Shown piece after piece: positions 32,928 to 41,590 of a DNA stretch of 64,000 bases. The position numbers and the translations under genes were made by a program. Under the pieces are notes generated by a model. The model had not been told where the DNA came from and made no database searches. It was given only the letters and a program-made list of their open reading frames with translations. Source of the DNA: Glutamicibacter sp. MNS18. Lineage in GTDB: Bacteria > Actinomycetota > Actinomycetes > Actinomycetales > Micrococcaceae. How positions within the stretch are numbered: the first letter of the stretch is position 1; the number at the start of each line of letters is the position of its first letter. The stretch is taken from NCBI RefSeq assembly GCF_026107515.2, contig NZ_JAPCHW010000001.1, positions 186,001 to 250,000 of the forward strand. Direction: 5' to 3'.

Positions 32928-33305
32928 ATGGCAACAGTAAACGTAAGTGAAACAGAGTTCGCGCAGGTAATCGAGGAGAACAACATTGTTCTGGTCGACT
33001 TCTGGGCGGAATGGTGCGGCCCGTGCAAGCAATTCGGCCCGGTCTACGAGGACATCTCGGCGAAGTTCCCCGATGTGGTGTTCGCCAAGGTCGATACCGA
33101 GGCGGAGCAGGGTCTGGCCCGTGCCGCGAATATTTCCTCGATCCCGACGCTGATGGCTTTCCGCGAGAAGGTACTGGTCTTTTCCCAGCCCGGTGCCTTG
33201 AATGCCGCACAGCTCGAGGACCTGGTGACCGCGGTCAAGGGGATCGACATGTCCGAGGTCCATGCGCAGATCGCTGAGGAAGCCGCCCAGCAGAAGGAAG
33301 GCTGA
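32928..33305 (+). CDS. trxA: Thioredoxin
   Basis: Cytoplasmic disulfide reductase of 125 aa with the active site WCGPC at residues 29-33, the cis-Pro in SSIPTLMAF and the usual buried Asp in VDFWAEW. It is slightly longer than classic thioredoxin (about 108 aa) because of the acidic, Gln-rich tail EEAAQQKEG. It is transcribed alone and converges on the AlkA-like gene only 14 nt away. Several thioredoxins exist in such genomes, so it may not be the main one. Confidence 0.9.
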   Translation: MATVNVSETEFAQVIEENNIVLVDFWAEWCGPCKQFGPVYEDISAKFPDVVFAKVDTEAEQGLARAANISSIPTLMAFREKVLVFSQPGALNAAQLEDLVTAVKGIDMSEVHAQIAEEAAQQKEG

Positions 33306-33318
33306 TCTTCACCGGAGC

Positions 33319-34296
33319 CTATCGGTTTCGGTGATCTTCAGGTGCGTAGCGCGGTCCAAAGGCCTGTTTGCGCTGCCCGGAAAGCTGTAATAACCGGATC
33401 ACTCGTTGCCTGTGACCGGTATAGGGTTCCAGTAGACGTATCATGTCCGCGTCATCGATGCGCCGTCCCACCAGCAGCTGACCCACAAACCCCGACAGGT
33501 GGTAGTCGCCGACCGACACGTGATCGGTCGCGCCGTGGGACCGTTGCAGGGTCTCGGCAACGGTCCAGGGCCCGATGCCGGAGATGGACAGCAGCGCCGC
33601 CTCAAGGGTTCCGGGCGCCGCCACACCCGGCAGGGACTGCGACAACTCCAGTTCCGCCCAGCGTTCCAGGCGGCTGGCGGCCTGGGAAAGCCTGATCAGT
33701 GTGGCGGCACGGGTCTGTTCCACCCGGGCCTGCTGCCACTGCCAGCGCGGGATACCCGCCACGTGCTCCGGCAACGGGAACAACCGCAATCCTTCCGGGG
33801 CAGGTCCCGGCGCCGGGCGCCCGTAATAGCGGATCAGCCAGCGCCAGGCGTAATTGGCCTCGATCCCGGTGACCCGCTGCTCCAACACGGCACCGGCGGC
33901 ATGATCGAATACCCGGCCGGTGCGCGGCAAACGCAGCTGCCGGTGGGTGGCGCGCGAACGCCTAACCAGATCCGGCAGAGTCCCGGCGAACTCCGGGGCA
34001 TCAAAACCAGTCCAGTCATCCCTGGCCCCCAGCAGATCGGATCCGTGCTGCAGGGCCCGGGCCGCGCCGGGGCCCCATGCTGAGAACCGGAAATCCTGCC
34101 GGTTCGCGGCTGGCACAATACGCAAGGTGGCATCGCCCTGGCTGGTGGTAAATGCCAGCCAGGCCTCGGAAGGTTGCAGGCGAATGGTTGGATCACCCAC
34201 CCCGCGCTGCAGGATCGAGAGGGTCTGGCGCAGGTTGACCGGTGCGCTCCCTCGCCACTGCAGGTGCATTCCTGGCTCAAGTTCCTCGGGAGACAC
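33319..34296 (-). CDS. DNA-3-methyladenine glycosylase II family protein (AlkA-like)
   Basis: HhH-GPD DNA glycosylase of 325 aa. The helix-hairpin-helix plus Gly/Pro loop reads LLSISGIGPWTVAETL, and the catalytic Asp lies in VSVGDYHLSG. The N-terminal 130 residues resemble the AlkA N-domain (FRFSAWGPGAARALQHGSDLLG). It would excise alkylated purines during base-excision repair. The GTG start at 34296 has GGAGGAAAGGA upstream. No Ada-type regulator is adjacent. Confidence 0.85.
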   Translation of the reverse strand: MSPEELEPGMHLQWRGSAPVNLRQTLSILQRGVGDPTIRLQPSEAWLAFTTSQGDATLRIVPAANRQDFRFSAWGPGAARALQHGSDLLGARDDWTGFDAPEFAGTLPDLVRRSRATHRQLRLPRTGRVFDHAAGAVLEQRVTGIEANYAWRWLIRYYGRPAPGPAPEGLRLFPLPEHVAGIPRWQWQQARVEQTRAATLIRLSQAASRLERWAELELSQSLPGVAAPGTLEAALLSISGIGPWTVAETLQRSHGATDHVSVGDYHLSGFVGQLLVGRRIDDADMIRLLEPYTGHRQRVIRLLQLSGQRKQAFGPRYAPEDHRNR

Positions 34297-34401
34297 GGTG
34301 TCCTTTCCTCCAGCGGGGTCCGGGATCCCGCGACTCTGATCCGCCTGTCAAGTGGATGACGATAAGCTACGGCCCGGAACGACATGTATGACTGACGACG
34401 G

Positions 34402-34407
34402 TAAAGT
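34402..34407 (+). promoter_or_regulatory. -10 box TAAAGT for leaderless cystathionine beta-synthase
   Basis: TAAAGT ends 7 nt before the ATG at 34415; this supports 34415 over the earlier in-frame ATGs. Confidence 0.55.
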
Positions 34408-34414
34408 TCTTGAC

Positions 34415-35785
34415 ATGAAGTATGCGTCCACAGTCCTGGATCTGATTGGCAACACGCCACTGGTCAAACTCAACCGAGTCACCGACGATATCAAGGCCAC
34501 CGTATTGGTCAAGCTCGAATACCTGAACCCGGGCGGTTCCATCAAGGACCGTATCGCCCTGAAGATGGTGGAGCGTGCCGAACAAAGCGGTGAATTGAAG
34601 CCAGGTGGCACCATTGTCGAGCCCACCAGCGGAAACACCGGTGTGGGTCTGGCGATGGTCGGTCAGCTCAAGGGATACAACACCATTTTCGTGACCCCTG
34701 ACAAGGTCGGTGAGGAGAAGCGGGACGTGCTGCGCGCCTACGGTGCGCAGGTCGTGGTGACCCCGACCGCGGTGGCCCCCGAGTCCCCGGAGTCCTATTA
34801 CGGGGTTTCCGACCGGCTGGTGCGCGAGGTCGAGGGCGCCTACAAACCGGACCAGTTCTCCAACCCGGGCGCCCCGGACAGCCACTTCGAAAGCACTGGC
34901 CCGGAGATCTGGAACGACACCGAAGGCAAACTGACCCATGTGGTCATCGGCGCCGGCACCGGTGGAACCATCACCGGCACCGGACGCTATCTCAAGCAGG
35001 TTTCGGCGGATCGCTCCTCGGGTCCGGTCCGGGTGGTCGCCGCCGACCCCGACGGGTCGGTGTACTCCGGTGGAACCGGACGCCCCTACTTCGTCGAGGG
35101 GGTCGGCGAGGACATGTGGCCGGGCAACTACGATCCGCAGGTGCCGGACCAGGTGGAACCGGTCACCGACGCAGAGTCCTTCGCCATGACCCGACGCCTG
35201 GCACTGGAGGAGGGGCTGCTGCTGGGCGGTTCCTCCGGGATGGCCGTGGCCGCGGCACTGCGTATAGCCAAGGACCTGTCCGAGGATGACATCGTGGTGG
35301 TGATCGCCCCCGATGGCGGACGCGGCTACCTGGCCAAGATCTTCAACGACTCGTGGATGCAGACCCAGGGCTTCACCACCCAGACCGCGGAAGGCCCGGT
35401 AGTCGGTGACCTGGTCGAGGGCCTGGATCCGTCCACCCTGGAAATCCTGGATCCGCAGGCCACCCTCGGGGAAGCCGCGGCGGCGCTGGAAGCCAACCGT
35501 GCTTCGGCCCTGGTGTCAGCCACCGCCCCCTTGCCGGCCCGGATCGGTGAAATCCGCGGCGTGTTCACCAAGCAGTCGGTGACCCGTGCCCTGCTCGACG
35601 GCGTGGCCCGCGACACCCGGTTGGCTGATCTGCAGCCCGCTGAGCTCCCGCTGATAGGCGCTGGGCAATCACTGGACAGTGCCCGCGCACTGCTGGACGA
35701 GCAGGACGCACTGCTGGTGACCCGGGATGGTGACGTGCTCTGCCCGCTCACCCACGATGAACTTCTCGCCTACCTGACCAAATAA
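34415..35785 (+). CDS. Cystathionine beta-synthase
   Basis: PLP enzyme (456 aa) joining serine (or O-acetylserine) and homocysteine to cystathionine. The catalytic domain has the aldimine Lys 44 in NPGGSIKDR, the PTSGNTGVGLA loop and the PLP-phosphate loop GAGTGGTITGTGRYLK. C-terminal CBS-domain pair follows from about residue 335 (LVEGLDPSTLEILDPQATLGEAAAALE onward, shown here in part). The start MKYASTVLDLIGNTPLVKLN matches the family well. The partner metB follows after 27 nt, which indicates a transsulfuration operon. Confidence 0.93.
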   Translation: MKYASTVLDLIGNTPLVKLNRVTDDIKATVLVKLEYLNPGGSIKDRIALKMVERAEQSGELKPGGTIVEPTSGNTGVGLAMVGQLKGYNTIFVTPDKVGEEKRDVLRAYGAQVVVTPTAVAPESPESYYGVSDRLVREVEGAYKPDQFSNPGAPDSHFESTGPEIWNDTEGKLTHVVIGAGTGGTITGTGRYLKQVSADRSSGPVRVVAADPDGSVYSGGTGRPYFVEGVGEDMWPGNYDPQVPDQVEPVTDAESFAMTRRLALEEGLLLGGSSGMAVAAALRIAKDLSEDDIVVVIAPDGGRGYLAKIFNDSWMQTQGFTTQTAEGPVVGDLVEGLDPSTLEILDPQATLGEAAAALEANRASALVSATAPLPARIGEIRGVFTKQSVTRALLDGVARDTRLADLQPAELPLIGAGQSLDSARALLDEQDALLVTRDGDVLCPLTHDELLAYLTK

Positions 35786-35812
35786 GACCTCCCCTCACAA
35801 AGGACGATTACG

Positions 35813-36970
35813 ATGAGCCAGAACACCAGCGGGTTCAACACCCGATTTGTCCACGCCGGACAGGAATTCGAACCGCATACCGGTGCCGTGGTGCCTCCGG
35901 TGCATTTCTCCACCACCTATGCCCAGGAGGGCATCGGCAAGCTGCGCAACGGCTACGAGTACGGCCGCGGCACCAACCCGACCCGTGATTCCCTCCAGGT
36001 GCAGCTGGCCGCCGCCGAGGGCGGCACCCACGCCTTCTCCTTCAGCTCCGGACTGGCCGGTGAGGACTCCATGATCCGCGCCCTGCTGCGTCCTGGCGAT
36101 CACATCGTGCTGGGCAATGACGCCTACGGCGGATCCTTCCGCCTGATCGACCGGGTGCTGGGCCCCTGGGGGATCGGCAACACCCCGGTGGACATGTCCG
36201 ACGATACGGCCCTGGCCGCAGCCATCGAGAAGAACAACGCCAAGATGGTATGGCTAGAGACCCCGTCCAACCCGTTGATGAAGATCGTGGATATCGCACG
36301 GGTAGCCGAGCTCACCCATGCCCACGGGGCACTGCTGGTGGTGGACAACACCTTCGCCAGCCCGTTCCTGCAGCAGCCGCTGGCCCTCGGCGCCGACGTG
36401 GTGGTGCACTCGACCACCAAGTACATCGGCGGGCACTCGGATGTGATCGGTGGCGCGATCATCGTCAAGGATGATGACCTGGCCGAGAAGATCGGCTTTC
36501 TCCAGTTTGCCGTCGGCGCGGTCTCCGGACCGTTGGATGCCTTCCTGACCACCCGCGGGCTGAAGACCCTGGGTGTGCGAATGCGTGCCCACCAGGAGAA
36601 CGCCGCACAGGTGGCCCAGTGGTTGCGCGGGCGCAAGGAAGTCGACGCGGTGCTCTACCCGGGCTTCGAGGACCACCCGGGCCATGAGATCGCCAAGAAG
36701 CAGATGAGCGGATTCGGAGGTATGGTTTCGGTGCAATTCACCGGCGGAGCGGCAGTCGCCCGCCAGGTGGCCGAAAGCACCAGGTTGTTCCAGCTGGCCG
36801 AATCCCTGGGCGGGATCGAGTCGCTGATGAACTACCCCTCGGAAATGACCCACGCCTCGGTGAAGGGCACGGAACTGGAGGTTCCCGACAACTTGCTGCG
36901 CCTGTCCGTCGGCATCGAGGATGTCCAGGACCTGATCGGGGATCTGGAACAAGCCTTCGCCAAGCTGTAG
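35813..36970 (+). CDS. metB: Cystathionine gamma-synthase/gamma-lyase
   Basis: Cys/Met-metabolism PLP enzyme of 385 aa. PLP Lys 203 is in VVHSTTKYIGGHSD, and the substrate-binding motif YGRGTNPTRDSLQ is near residue 50. The C-terminal SLGGIESLMNYPSEMTHAS is typical. AAAGGAC upstream sets the start. Together with the preceding cystathionine beta-synthase it links homocysteine and cysteine. The synthase and lyase forms differ little in sequence; the pairing with a beta-synthase allows the lyase direction (reverse transsulfuration). Confidence 0.92.
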   Translation: MSQNTSGFNTRFVHAGQEFEPHTGAVVPPVHFSTTYAQEGIGKLRNGYEYGRGTNPTRDSLQVQLAAAEGGTHAFSFSSGLAGEDSMIRALLRPGDHIVLGNDAYGGSFRLIDRVLGPWGIGNTPVDMSDDTALAAAIEKNNAKMVWLETPSNPLMKIVDIARVAELTHAHGALLVVDNTFASPFLQQPLALGADVVVHSTTKYIGGHSDVIGGAIIVKDDDLAEKIGFLQFAVGAVSGPLDAFLTTRGLKTLGVRMRAHQENAAQVAQWLRGRKEVDAVLYPGFEDHPGHEIAKKQMSGFGGMVSVQFTGGAAVARQVAESTRLFQLAESLGGIESLMNYPSEMTHASVKGTELEVPDNLLRLSVGIEDVQDLIGDLEQAFAKL

Positions 36971-36984
36971 ACCACGGTCAACTT

Positions 36985-37023
36985 ATCCCCGCCACGCGAT
37001 GAAGAGTCGTGAGGCGGGGATTT
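36985..37023 (+). terminator. Terminator after metB
   Basis: TCCCCGCC pairs with GGCGGGGA, with an extended CACG/CGTG helix, followed by TTTG. Confidence 0.75.
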
Positions 37024-37276
37024 GTTGTTGAACCGGGGTCCTGTCCCGGAACAGGGCAGGGCCCCGGGTCGGCAAAGCCACGGCAGGCAGCGGAGAAAAC
37101 ACCGAACTTCCACTAAGCCCTGAGGTAATCAGACACCCTGGAACCAGCAGGAGTAGGCGAGCTGTAGCGGTGGTGTAGCCGCGGATGCGAACGACGTGTT
37201 CCGCGCCCTGATCGTCGGGTCCAACAGGGCAATTGTCTGCGAATCCCAGACCCGCGACGTTCCGGATTTTCCGGGA
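37024..37276. other. Gene-free stretch between metB and grpB-like genes
   Basis: Apart from the metB terminator at its left edge, the region between 36970 and 37277 has no convincing gene, RNA or repeat. Confidence 0.5.
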
Positions 37277-37777
37277 TTAGCCGGCATCGATCCCGGCCAG
37301 CAGCCGGGCCACCACGGAGGTCTTGGATTGCGTGTAGTCATCCCAGTTCCCGGACACTGCCGCCGAGTTGATCTTGGTCGCCAGGTACTCGGAGCGAGCG
37401 TCCTGATCTCTGCGGAGCAGATCCCGGAACACGATCCGCCGGGTCCACGGCCGGCCGCCGGACTCAACGACATGGATCACATAGTCGCGTGCGTTACGAG
37501 AGGGCCAGCTCAGCCAGCAGTGGTGCGATAAGTCCCCCTCCAGATCGAAACCCAGGGACCGTAGTCGTGCGGCGGCATCACGGATTTCCGTGGCATTGAC
37601 ACCCACCAGAATGTCAACCACGTCCTTCGCGGGAAGATCGGGGACCGAGGTCGACCCGATGTGCTCACATCGGGAATGGGGGAGCGCTACGCCGATCCGG
37701 GAGATCATCCCCGCAGCCAACTCGGCCCACTGGTCGTACCTGCTGGCAACCAGCTGCACCTTGTCATCAGAGGCCAT
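37277..37777 (-). CDS. GrpB family protein (UPF0157)
   Basis: Soluble protein of 166 aa in the GrpB/nucleotidyltransferase-like family. The signature HIGSTSVPDLPAKDVVDILV carries the GS and conserved Asp residues of a nucleotidyltransferase fold. The family has no firm biochemical role, although some members are near CoaE or aminoglycoside-type enzymes. The ATG at 37777 lies 6 nt after a TAGATT -10 box. The gene stands alone. Confidence 0.85.
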   Translation of the reverse strand: MASDDKVQLVASRYDQWAELAAGMISRIGVALPHSRCEHIGSTSVPDLPAKDVVDILVGVNATEIRDAAARLRSLGFDLEGDLSHHCWLSWPSRNARDYVIHVVESGGRPWTRRIVFRDLLRRDQDARSEYLATKINSAAVSGNWDDYTQSKTSVVARLLAGIDAG

Positions 37778-37783
37778 GGAGGT

Positions 37784-37789
37784 AATCTA
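37784..37789 (-). promoter_or_regulatory. -10 box TAGATT (minus strand) for the GrpB-like gene
   Basis: TAGATT on the minus strand ends 6 nt before the start codon; leaderless pattern. Confidence 0.45.
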
Positions 37790-37826
37790 CCGCGATCGAA
37801 GGGACTTATCAGTGACGCGGCACCGG

Positions 37827-38243
37827 CTATTTGCGCCGGGTTTTCCTGGGGTACAGCGTACGGAAGTACTTGATACTGGCAGGGGTCCACATCAGCGCCA
37901 CCGCCACCAGCACCATGCCGGCCAGGATCGAATAGCGTCCGAAACGCAGAAAGAGCGGTAGCGCGGTAATCAACCCCAACCAGGTCAACTGGGTGCGTGC
38001 CATCAGGTCCGAACGCCATAGACGCAAAGACAGCCAGAGGATCAGCAGCCCGGCGGCAGCCAGGAGGCTACCCAGGAACCAGGGCCCGCTGGATGGCTCG
38101 GCGGCACGGGCTACGGAGATGAAGAGGTTGGCGGCGAATCCCAGGAACAGCACCGAAGCCAGGACCCAGCACAGCCGGGCGATACGCAGTTCACCGGGCG
38201 TACGAAGGTGGTGGTCGCTGGTCCTGCGGGGAGTGTTCTTCAC
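37827..38243 (-). CDS. Small integral membrane protein of unknown function
   Basis: About 138 aa with four hydrophobic segments (starting at LCWVLASVLFLGFAANLFI, WFLGSLLAAAGLLILWL, WLGLITALPLFLRF and SILAGMVLVAVALMW) and a basic tail RTLYPRKTRRK. No family was recognised. GTG at 38243 is chosen because TATGCT on the minus strand ends 7 nt upstream; ATG at 38255 is the alternative and adds four residues. Confidence 0.65.
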   Translation of the reverse strand: MKNTPRRTSDHHLRTPGELRIARLCWVLASVLFLGFAANLFISVARAAEPSSGPWFLGSLLAAAGLLILWLSLRLWRSDLMARTQLTWLGLITALPLFLRFGRYSILAGMVLVAVALMWTPASIKYFRTLYPRKTRRK

Positions 38244-38254
38244 ACCGATCAGCA

Positions 38255-38543
38255 TAGTCCAGCGCGGCGTGCAACCAGGGCGGTGCCGGAACTCACACGG
38301 CCTCGATCTGCTTTTTACCAGGAAGGGGCGATAGAATGGATTGTTCGCGAACATCTGGCATCCCTCGCATCTTGCCCAATTTTTGAGGCCAGAGCCCTTA
38401 TCTCGTGTTGTGAATCCGCAAAGTGTGTGCGGGTCTTTATGTCATAGGGGAACGCTTGATGAGCGTGAGTTGTTTTTGACTGTGTTGCCTATTCGTCGTT
38501 TTGGGGACGTATAGGCCTTCCCCAACGATTGAGGTAATTCTTC
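38255..38543 (+). promoter_or_regulatory. Long 5' region of the DEAD-box helicase gene
   Basis: About 290 bp without a gene precede the helicase. The last 150 bp are T-rich compared with the surroundings (TTGTTTTTGACTGTG, then a GGGGACG...CTTCCCC hairpin at 38502-38524). Cold-shock helicase genes often have long regulatory leaders, so an RNA thermosensor or attenuation role is possible; nothing specific is proven. Confidence 0.35.
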
Positions 38544-40445
38544 GTGTCTACTGACATGCCCGCAAACACCACCGACGAAAAGACCACCGAAGAGCCGACC
38601 GTGCTCTTCAGCGAACTGGGCCTTGATGCCCGCGTCATGGCCGCCGTGGCCGATCTCGGCTACGAAAAGCCGTCACCGATCCAGGCAGCCACCATCCCGC
38701 TGCTGCTCGAAGGTCGCGACGTGGTCGGTCTGGCTCAGACCGGTACCGGCAAGACCGCAGCCTTCGCACTGCCGGCCCTGTCCCGCATGGCCGAGGTTGC
38801 CGACCTGAACGGTCCGGCACGCACCCCGCAGATCCTGGTGCTGGCACCAACCCGTGAACTGGCCCTGCAGGTCGCAGAGGCCTTCACCTCCTACGCAAAG
38901 CACATGGATGACTTCACCGTCCTTCCGGTGTACGGTGGCGCCCCATACGGTCCACAGCTCGCCGGCCTGCGCCGCGGCGCCCAGGTGGTTGTCGGAACCC
39001 CAGGTCGCGTGATCGACCACATCTCCAAGGGCTCGCTGGACCTGTCCAACCTGCAGTACCTGGTACTGGACGAGGCCGACGAAATGCTGCGCATGGGCTT
39101 CGCCGAAGAGGTCGACAAGATCCTGGAAGCAACCCCTGAAGACAAGCAGGTGGCGCTGTTCTCGGCCACCATGCCACGCACCATTCGCCGCATCGCCGCC
39201 GAATACCTGCGTAACCCCGAAGAGGTTTCGGTCAAGTCCAAGCAGACCACCGGCACCAACATCACCCAGCGTTACCTGCAGGTCATGGGAGCCCACAAGC
39301 TGGACGCCATGACCCGCATCCTGGAGTCCGAGGAATTCGACGGTGTGATCACCTTCGTGCGCACCAAGATGGCCACCGAGGACCTGGCCGACAAGCTCAA
39401 GGCCCGCGGATTCACCGCTGCGGCCATCAACGGTGACATCCCGCAGCAGCAGCGTGAACGCACCGTGGAGAACCTGCGCTCGGGGAAGATCGACATCCTG
39501 GTCGCCACCGATGTGGCCGCACGTGGCCTGGACGTGGAACGCATCAGCCACGTGATCAACTACGACATCCCGCATGACACCGAGTCCTACGTGCACCGCA
39601 TCGGCCGTACCGGCCGCGCCGGTCGTTCGGGTGACGCGATCCTGTTCATGACCCCACGCGAGAAGTACCTGCTGCGTGCAATCGAGAAGGCCACCCGCCA
39701 GCCGGTGACTCTGATGCAGCTGCCGACCGTGGAGTCGGTGAACAACCGCCGTATCCAGAAGTTCACCGACCGTATCGACCAGACCATCATCAGCCAGGAC
39801 CTGACGATCTTCCGTGAAATCGTGGAGAAGTTCGCCGCTGAGCACGAGGACCTGGATCAGCTGGAAATCGCCGCTGCCTTGGCCCTGATGGCCCAGGGCG
39901 GACGTCCGCTACTGCTGACCGAACAGTCCATTCCGGCCTCGAAGCAGGCCCGGATGGGCCGTGAAGGCCGTGAGGGCCGCGAGTCAGGTCCCCGCAGCCG
40001 TGGCAAGAGTGCTGCCGAGGGCAACGCCATGTACCGTCTGGCCGTGGGACGCCGTAACCGTGTCCAGCCCGGATCCATCGTCGGTGCACTGGCCAACGAA
40101 GGTGGTTTCAACTCCTCGGAAATCGGTGGCATTGACATCCGTTCGGACCACACCCTGGTCGAGCTGCCAGCCGAGCTGAGCAAGGACCAGTGGCGTGCAC
40201 TGTCCAACACCCGTATCGGTGGCGAAGCGATCAACCTGGAACTGGACCGCGGCCCACGCGGCCGTCGCGATGATGACCGTGGCGGCTTCCGGTCGGACCG
40301 CGGCAGCTTCAAGGACCGCAAGCGCCAGAGTGGTTCCCGCGAAGGTGGCCGTGACGAGCGTCGTGGTGGCGGCGACAAGCGTTTCGGCGGTCGCAGCAAG
40401 TCCCGCTTCAACGACGCCGGTCGTAGCGCTCGCCGCGAGTACTAG
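38544..40445 (+). CDS. DEAD/DEAH box ATP-dependent RNA helicase (DeaD/CsdA type)
   Basis: RNA helicase of 633 aa likely acting in ribosome assembly and mRNA turnover at low temperature. Motifs: Q motif, AQTGTGKT at 64-71, PTRELALQ, GTPGR, DEAD in LVLDEADEMLRMGF, SATMP, and C-terminal ARGLDVERISHVINYD and HRIGRTGRAGR. After the helicase core there is an RNA-binding DbpA-like domain (about 490-560, with IVGALANEGGFNSSEIGGID). The last 70 residues are a basic Arg/Gly/Asp-rich disordered tail. The start is GTG at 38544. The mRNA has a long leader and a strong terminator. Confidence 0.92.
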   Translation: MSTDMPANTTDEKTTEEPTVLFSELGLDARVMAAVADLGYEKPSPIQAATIPLLLEGRDVVGLAQTGTGKTAAFALPALSRMAEVADLNGPARTPQILVLAPTRELALQVAEAFTSYAKHMDDFTVLPVYGGAPYGPQLAGLRRGAQVVVGTPGRVIDHISKGSLDLSNLQYLVLDEADEMLRMGFAEEVDKILEATPEDKQVALFSATMPRTIRRIAAEYLRNPEEVSVKSKQTTGTNITQRYLQVMGAHKLDAMTRILESEEFDGVITFVRTKMATEDLADKLKARGFTAAAINGDIPQQQRERTVENLRSGKIDILVATDVAARGLDVERISHVINYDIPHDTESYVHRIGRTGRAGRSGDAILFMTPREKYLLRAIEKATRQPVTLMQLPTVESVNNRRIQKFTDRIDQTIISQDLTIFREIVEKFAAEHEDLDQLEIAAALALMAQGGRPLLLTEQSIPASKQARMGREGREGRESGPRSRGKSAAEGNAMYRLAVGRRNRVQPGSIVGALANEGGFNSSEIGGIDIRSDHTLVELPAELSKDQWRALSNTRIGGEAINLELDRGPRGRRDDDRGGFRSDRGSFKDRKRQSGSREGGRDERRGGGDKRFGGRSKSRFNDAGRSARREY

Positions 40446-40466
40446 GATCACCGTCTAAAAGACAAG

Positions 40467-40510
40467 GAGTCGGCCCCATCCCCTTCCATGGGGGTGGGGC
40501 CGACTCGTTT
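40467..40510 (+). terminator. Terminator after the helicase gene
   Basis: GAGTCGGCCCCATCCCC pairs with GGGGTGGGGCCGACTC, followed by GTTT. Confidence 0.85.
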
Positions 40511-40519
40511 ATGTGGGCC

Positions 40520-40562
40520 GTGAGACCCGTGAGACCCATGAGACCCGTGAGACCCGTGGGAC
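40520..40562. repeat. 9-bp tandem repeat
   Basis: Four full units of RTGAGACCC plus a partial fifth stand end to end (third unit begins with A in place of G). They lie directly behind the helicase terminator. Confidence 0.85.
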
Positions 40563-41111
40563 GATGTACGACCCGTTGAAGTGCGCACTGGCCTTTTGAC
40601 CGGGAAGCGGTGCTGAGATCCCGCCAGACCCTTGGGCCGGGTGTAGGGTGGCGGAAATCCGCCTCCAGAAGAGGGTAAGGGCCTGCCAGCTGAACGATCA
40701 TGCTCTCAGGGCAGCGGACAACGTCCGGCCAGGACAACGGGAATGCGGGTCCGGGCAAGAGGTGGATCGCTGATCACCACATGACGGTGGGCATCCAGCG
40801 GTACGGCCACCGTTGCTACCGCTGCGTGGTTCAGGCCCCGGGGGAGAACACCGGACGGGGGAGAGGATCCCTACCCACTGGCCGTGTTGCAGGGAGGTAG
40901 CCGGCCCCGAGACGGCACCGGCGCCGTGACCGGACTGTGAACGGCGCATCGCGTCCAGGGGGCAGCATTCGGAAGGGATGCCGGTCGTGGGAGAGCGCAT
41001 GGTGGAACCGGAACAATGGTTGAAGGGCCTGCCCGAAGACGGGTCGGAATCCGAAAACACTGGCTACGGCAACAGGGCCGATCTGACTGGCAGATCGGCC
41101 CTGTTGAATGG
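40563..41111. other. Gene-poor region between the helicase gene and the tRNA cluster
   Basis: No reading frame with coding character was found in about 550 bp. A perfect 15-bp hairpin, AACAGGGCCGATCTG with CAGATCGGCCCTGTT (41071-41105), lies next to the 3' end of the minus-strand tRNA-Thr and may end its transcript, although it lacks a T-run. Confidence 0.55.
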
Positions 41112-41183
41112 AGCCCCCTGCCGGAATCGATCCGGCGACCTCGTTCTTACCAAGAACGCGCTCTACCACTGAGCTAAGGGGGC
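41112..41183 (-). tRNA. tRNA-Thr (GGT), minus-strand copy
   Basis: 72-nt tRNA with acceptor stem GCCCCCT / AGGGGGC, D-stem GCTC/GAGC, anticodon stem CGTTC/GAACG around TTGGTAA (anticodon GGT), and T-arm CCGGATCGATTCCGG. The promoter on this strand has TAAAGT about 11 nt upstream. It is the same as the plus-strand copy at 41591, in inverted orientation. Confidence 0.93.
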
Positions 41184-41590
41184 AACAGATAAATACTTTA
41201 CACACATCTCCAAGGTTTACAAAATCCGGCTAGCCCGAGTGCCCTGTATCACATCGAGCCTACTCATCGTAGGGTTTTGCGTGTATACATAGTCGGCCGC
41301 GTTCTGCTGTCCGGAGCGAGCGCTGGCAGGGGGTCGTGGTGCTCGGGCATGCTTTTCGGCGCTTGCGGATCCATGGGGGAATGCTGTTCCGTGTGATGCT
41401 CGGAACCCACTGGTGGTCTGGTGAGAATCGTCACTGTAGTAGTCTTTGTTGCACGGTGTTCCGAAGGGTCGTCTGGCCGGCAGTTAAAACCCGGTCTGAC
41501 GTGATTGTTTACCTACCTTCGAGGGGATTTCGCGCAACCCGGACTGCGATTTTTATTTGGGCCGGAATCCGTGTAGAGTATTTACTCGTT
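41184..41590. other. 407-bp spacer between inverted tRNA-Thr copies
   Basis: More AT-rich than its surroundings, without a convincing gene. Both ends carry similar divergent tRNA promoters: TAAAGTATTTA on the left (minus strand) and TAGAGTATTTA on the right (41574). Confidence 0.5.
41574..41579 (+). promoter_or_regulatory. -10 box TAGAGT of tRNA-Thr (plus copy)
   Basis: TAGAGT lies 11 nt upstream of the tRNA 5' end, in a context shared with the minus-strand copy and tRNA-Tyr. Confidence 0.5.

Noticed and set aside
34352-34414. Longer N-terminus for cystathionine beta-synthase
   Set aside because: Residues before MKYASTVLDL are not conserved, and a leaderless -10 box points to 34415.
37024-37276. 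Possible S-adenosylmethionine or cysteine riboswitch near the transsulfuration genes
   Set aside because: No riboswitch-like conserved core was seen upstream of 34415 or downstream of metB.
38673-39845. 390-codon minus-strand frame opposite the DEAD-box helicase
   Set aside because: Shadow of a codon-biased gene; no domains.
40520-40562. Possible CRISPR array
   Set aside because: Units are 9 bp and directly adjacent, with no spacers and no cas genes.
40698-41060. Short frames between the helicase gene and tRNA-Thr
   Set aside because: No ribosome sites, no conserved motifs, and random-like codon use.
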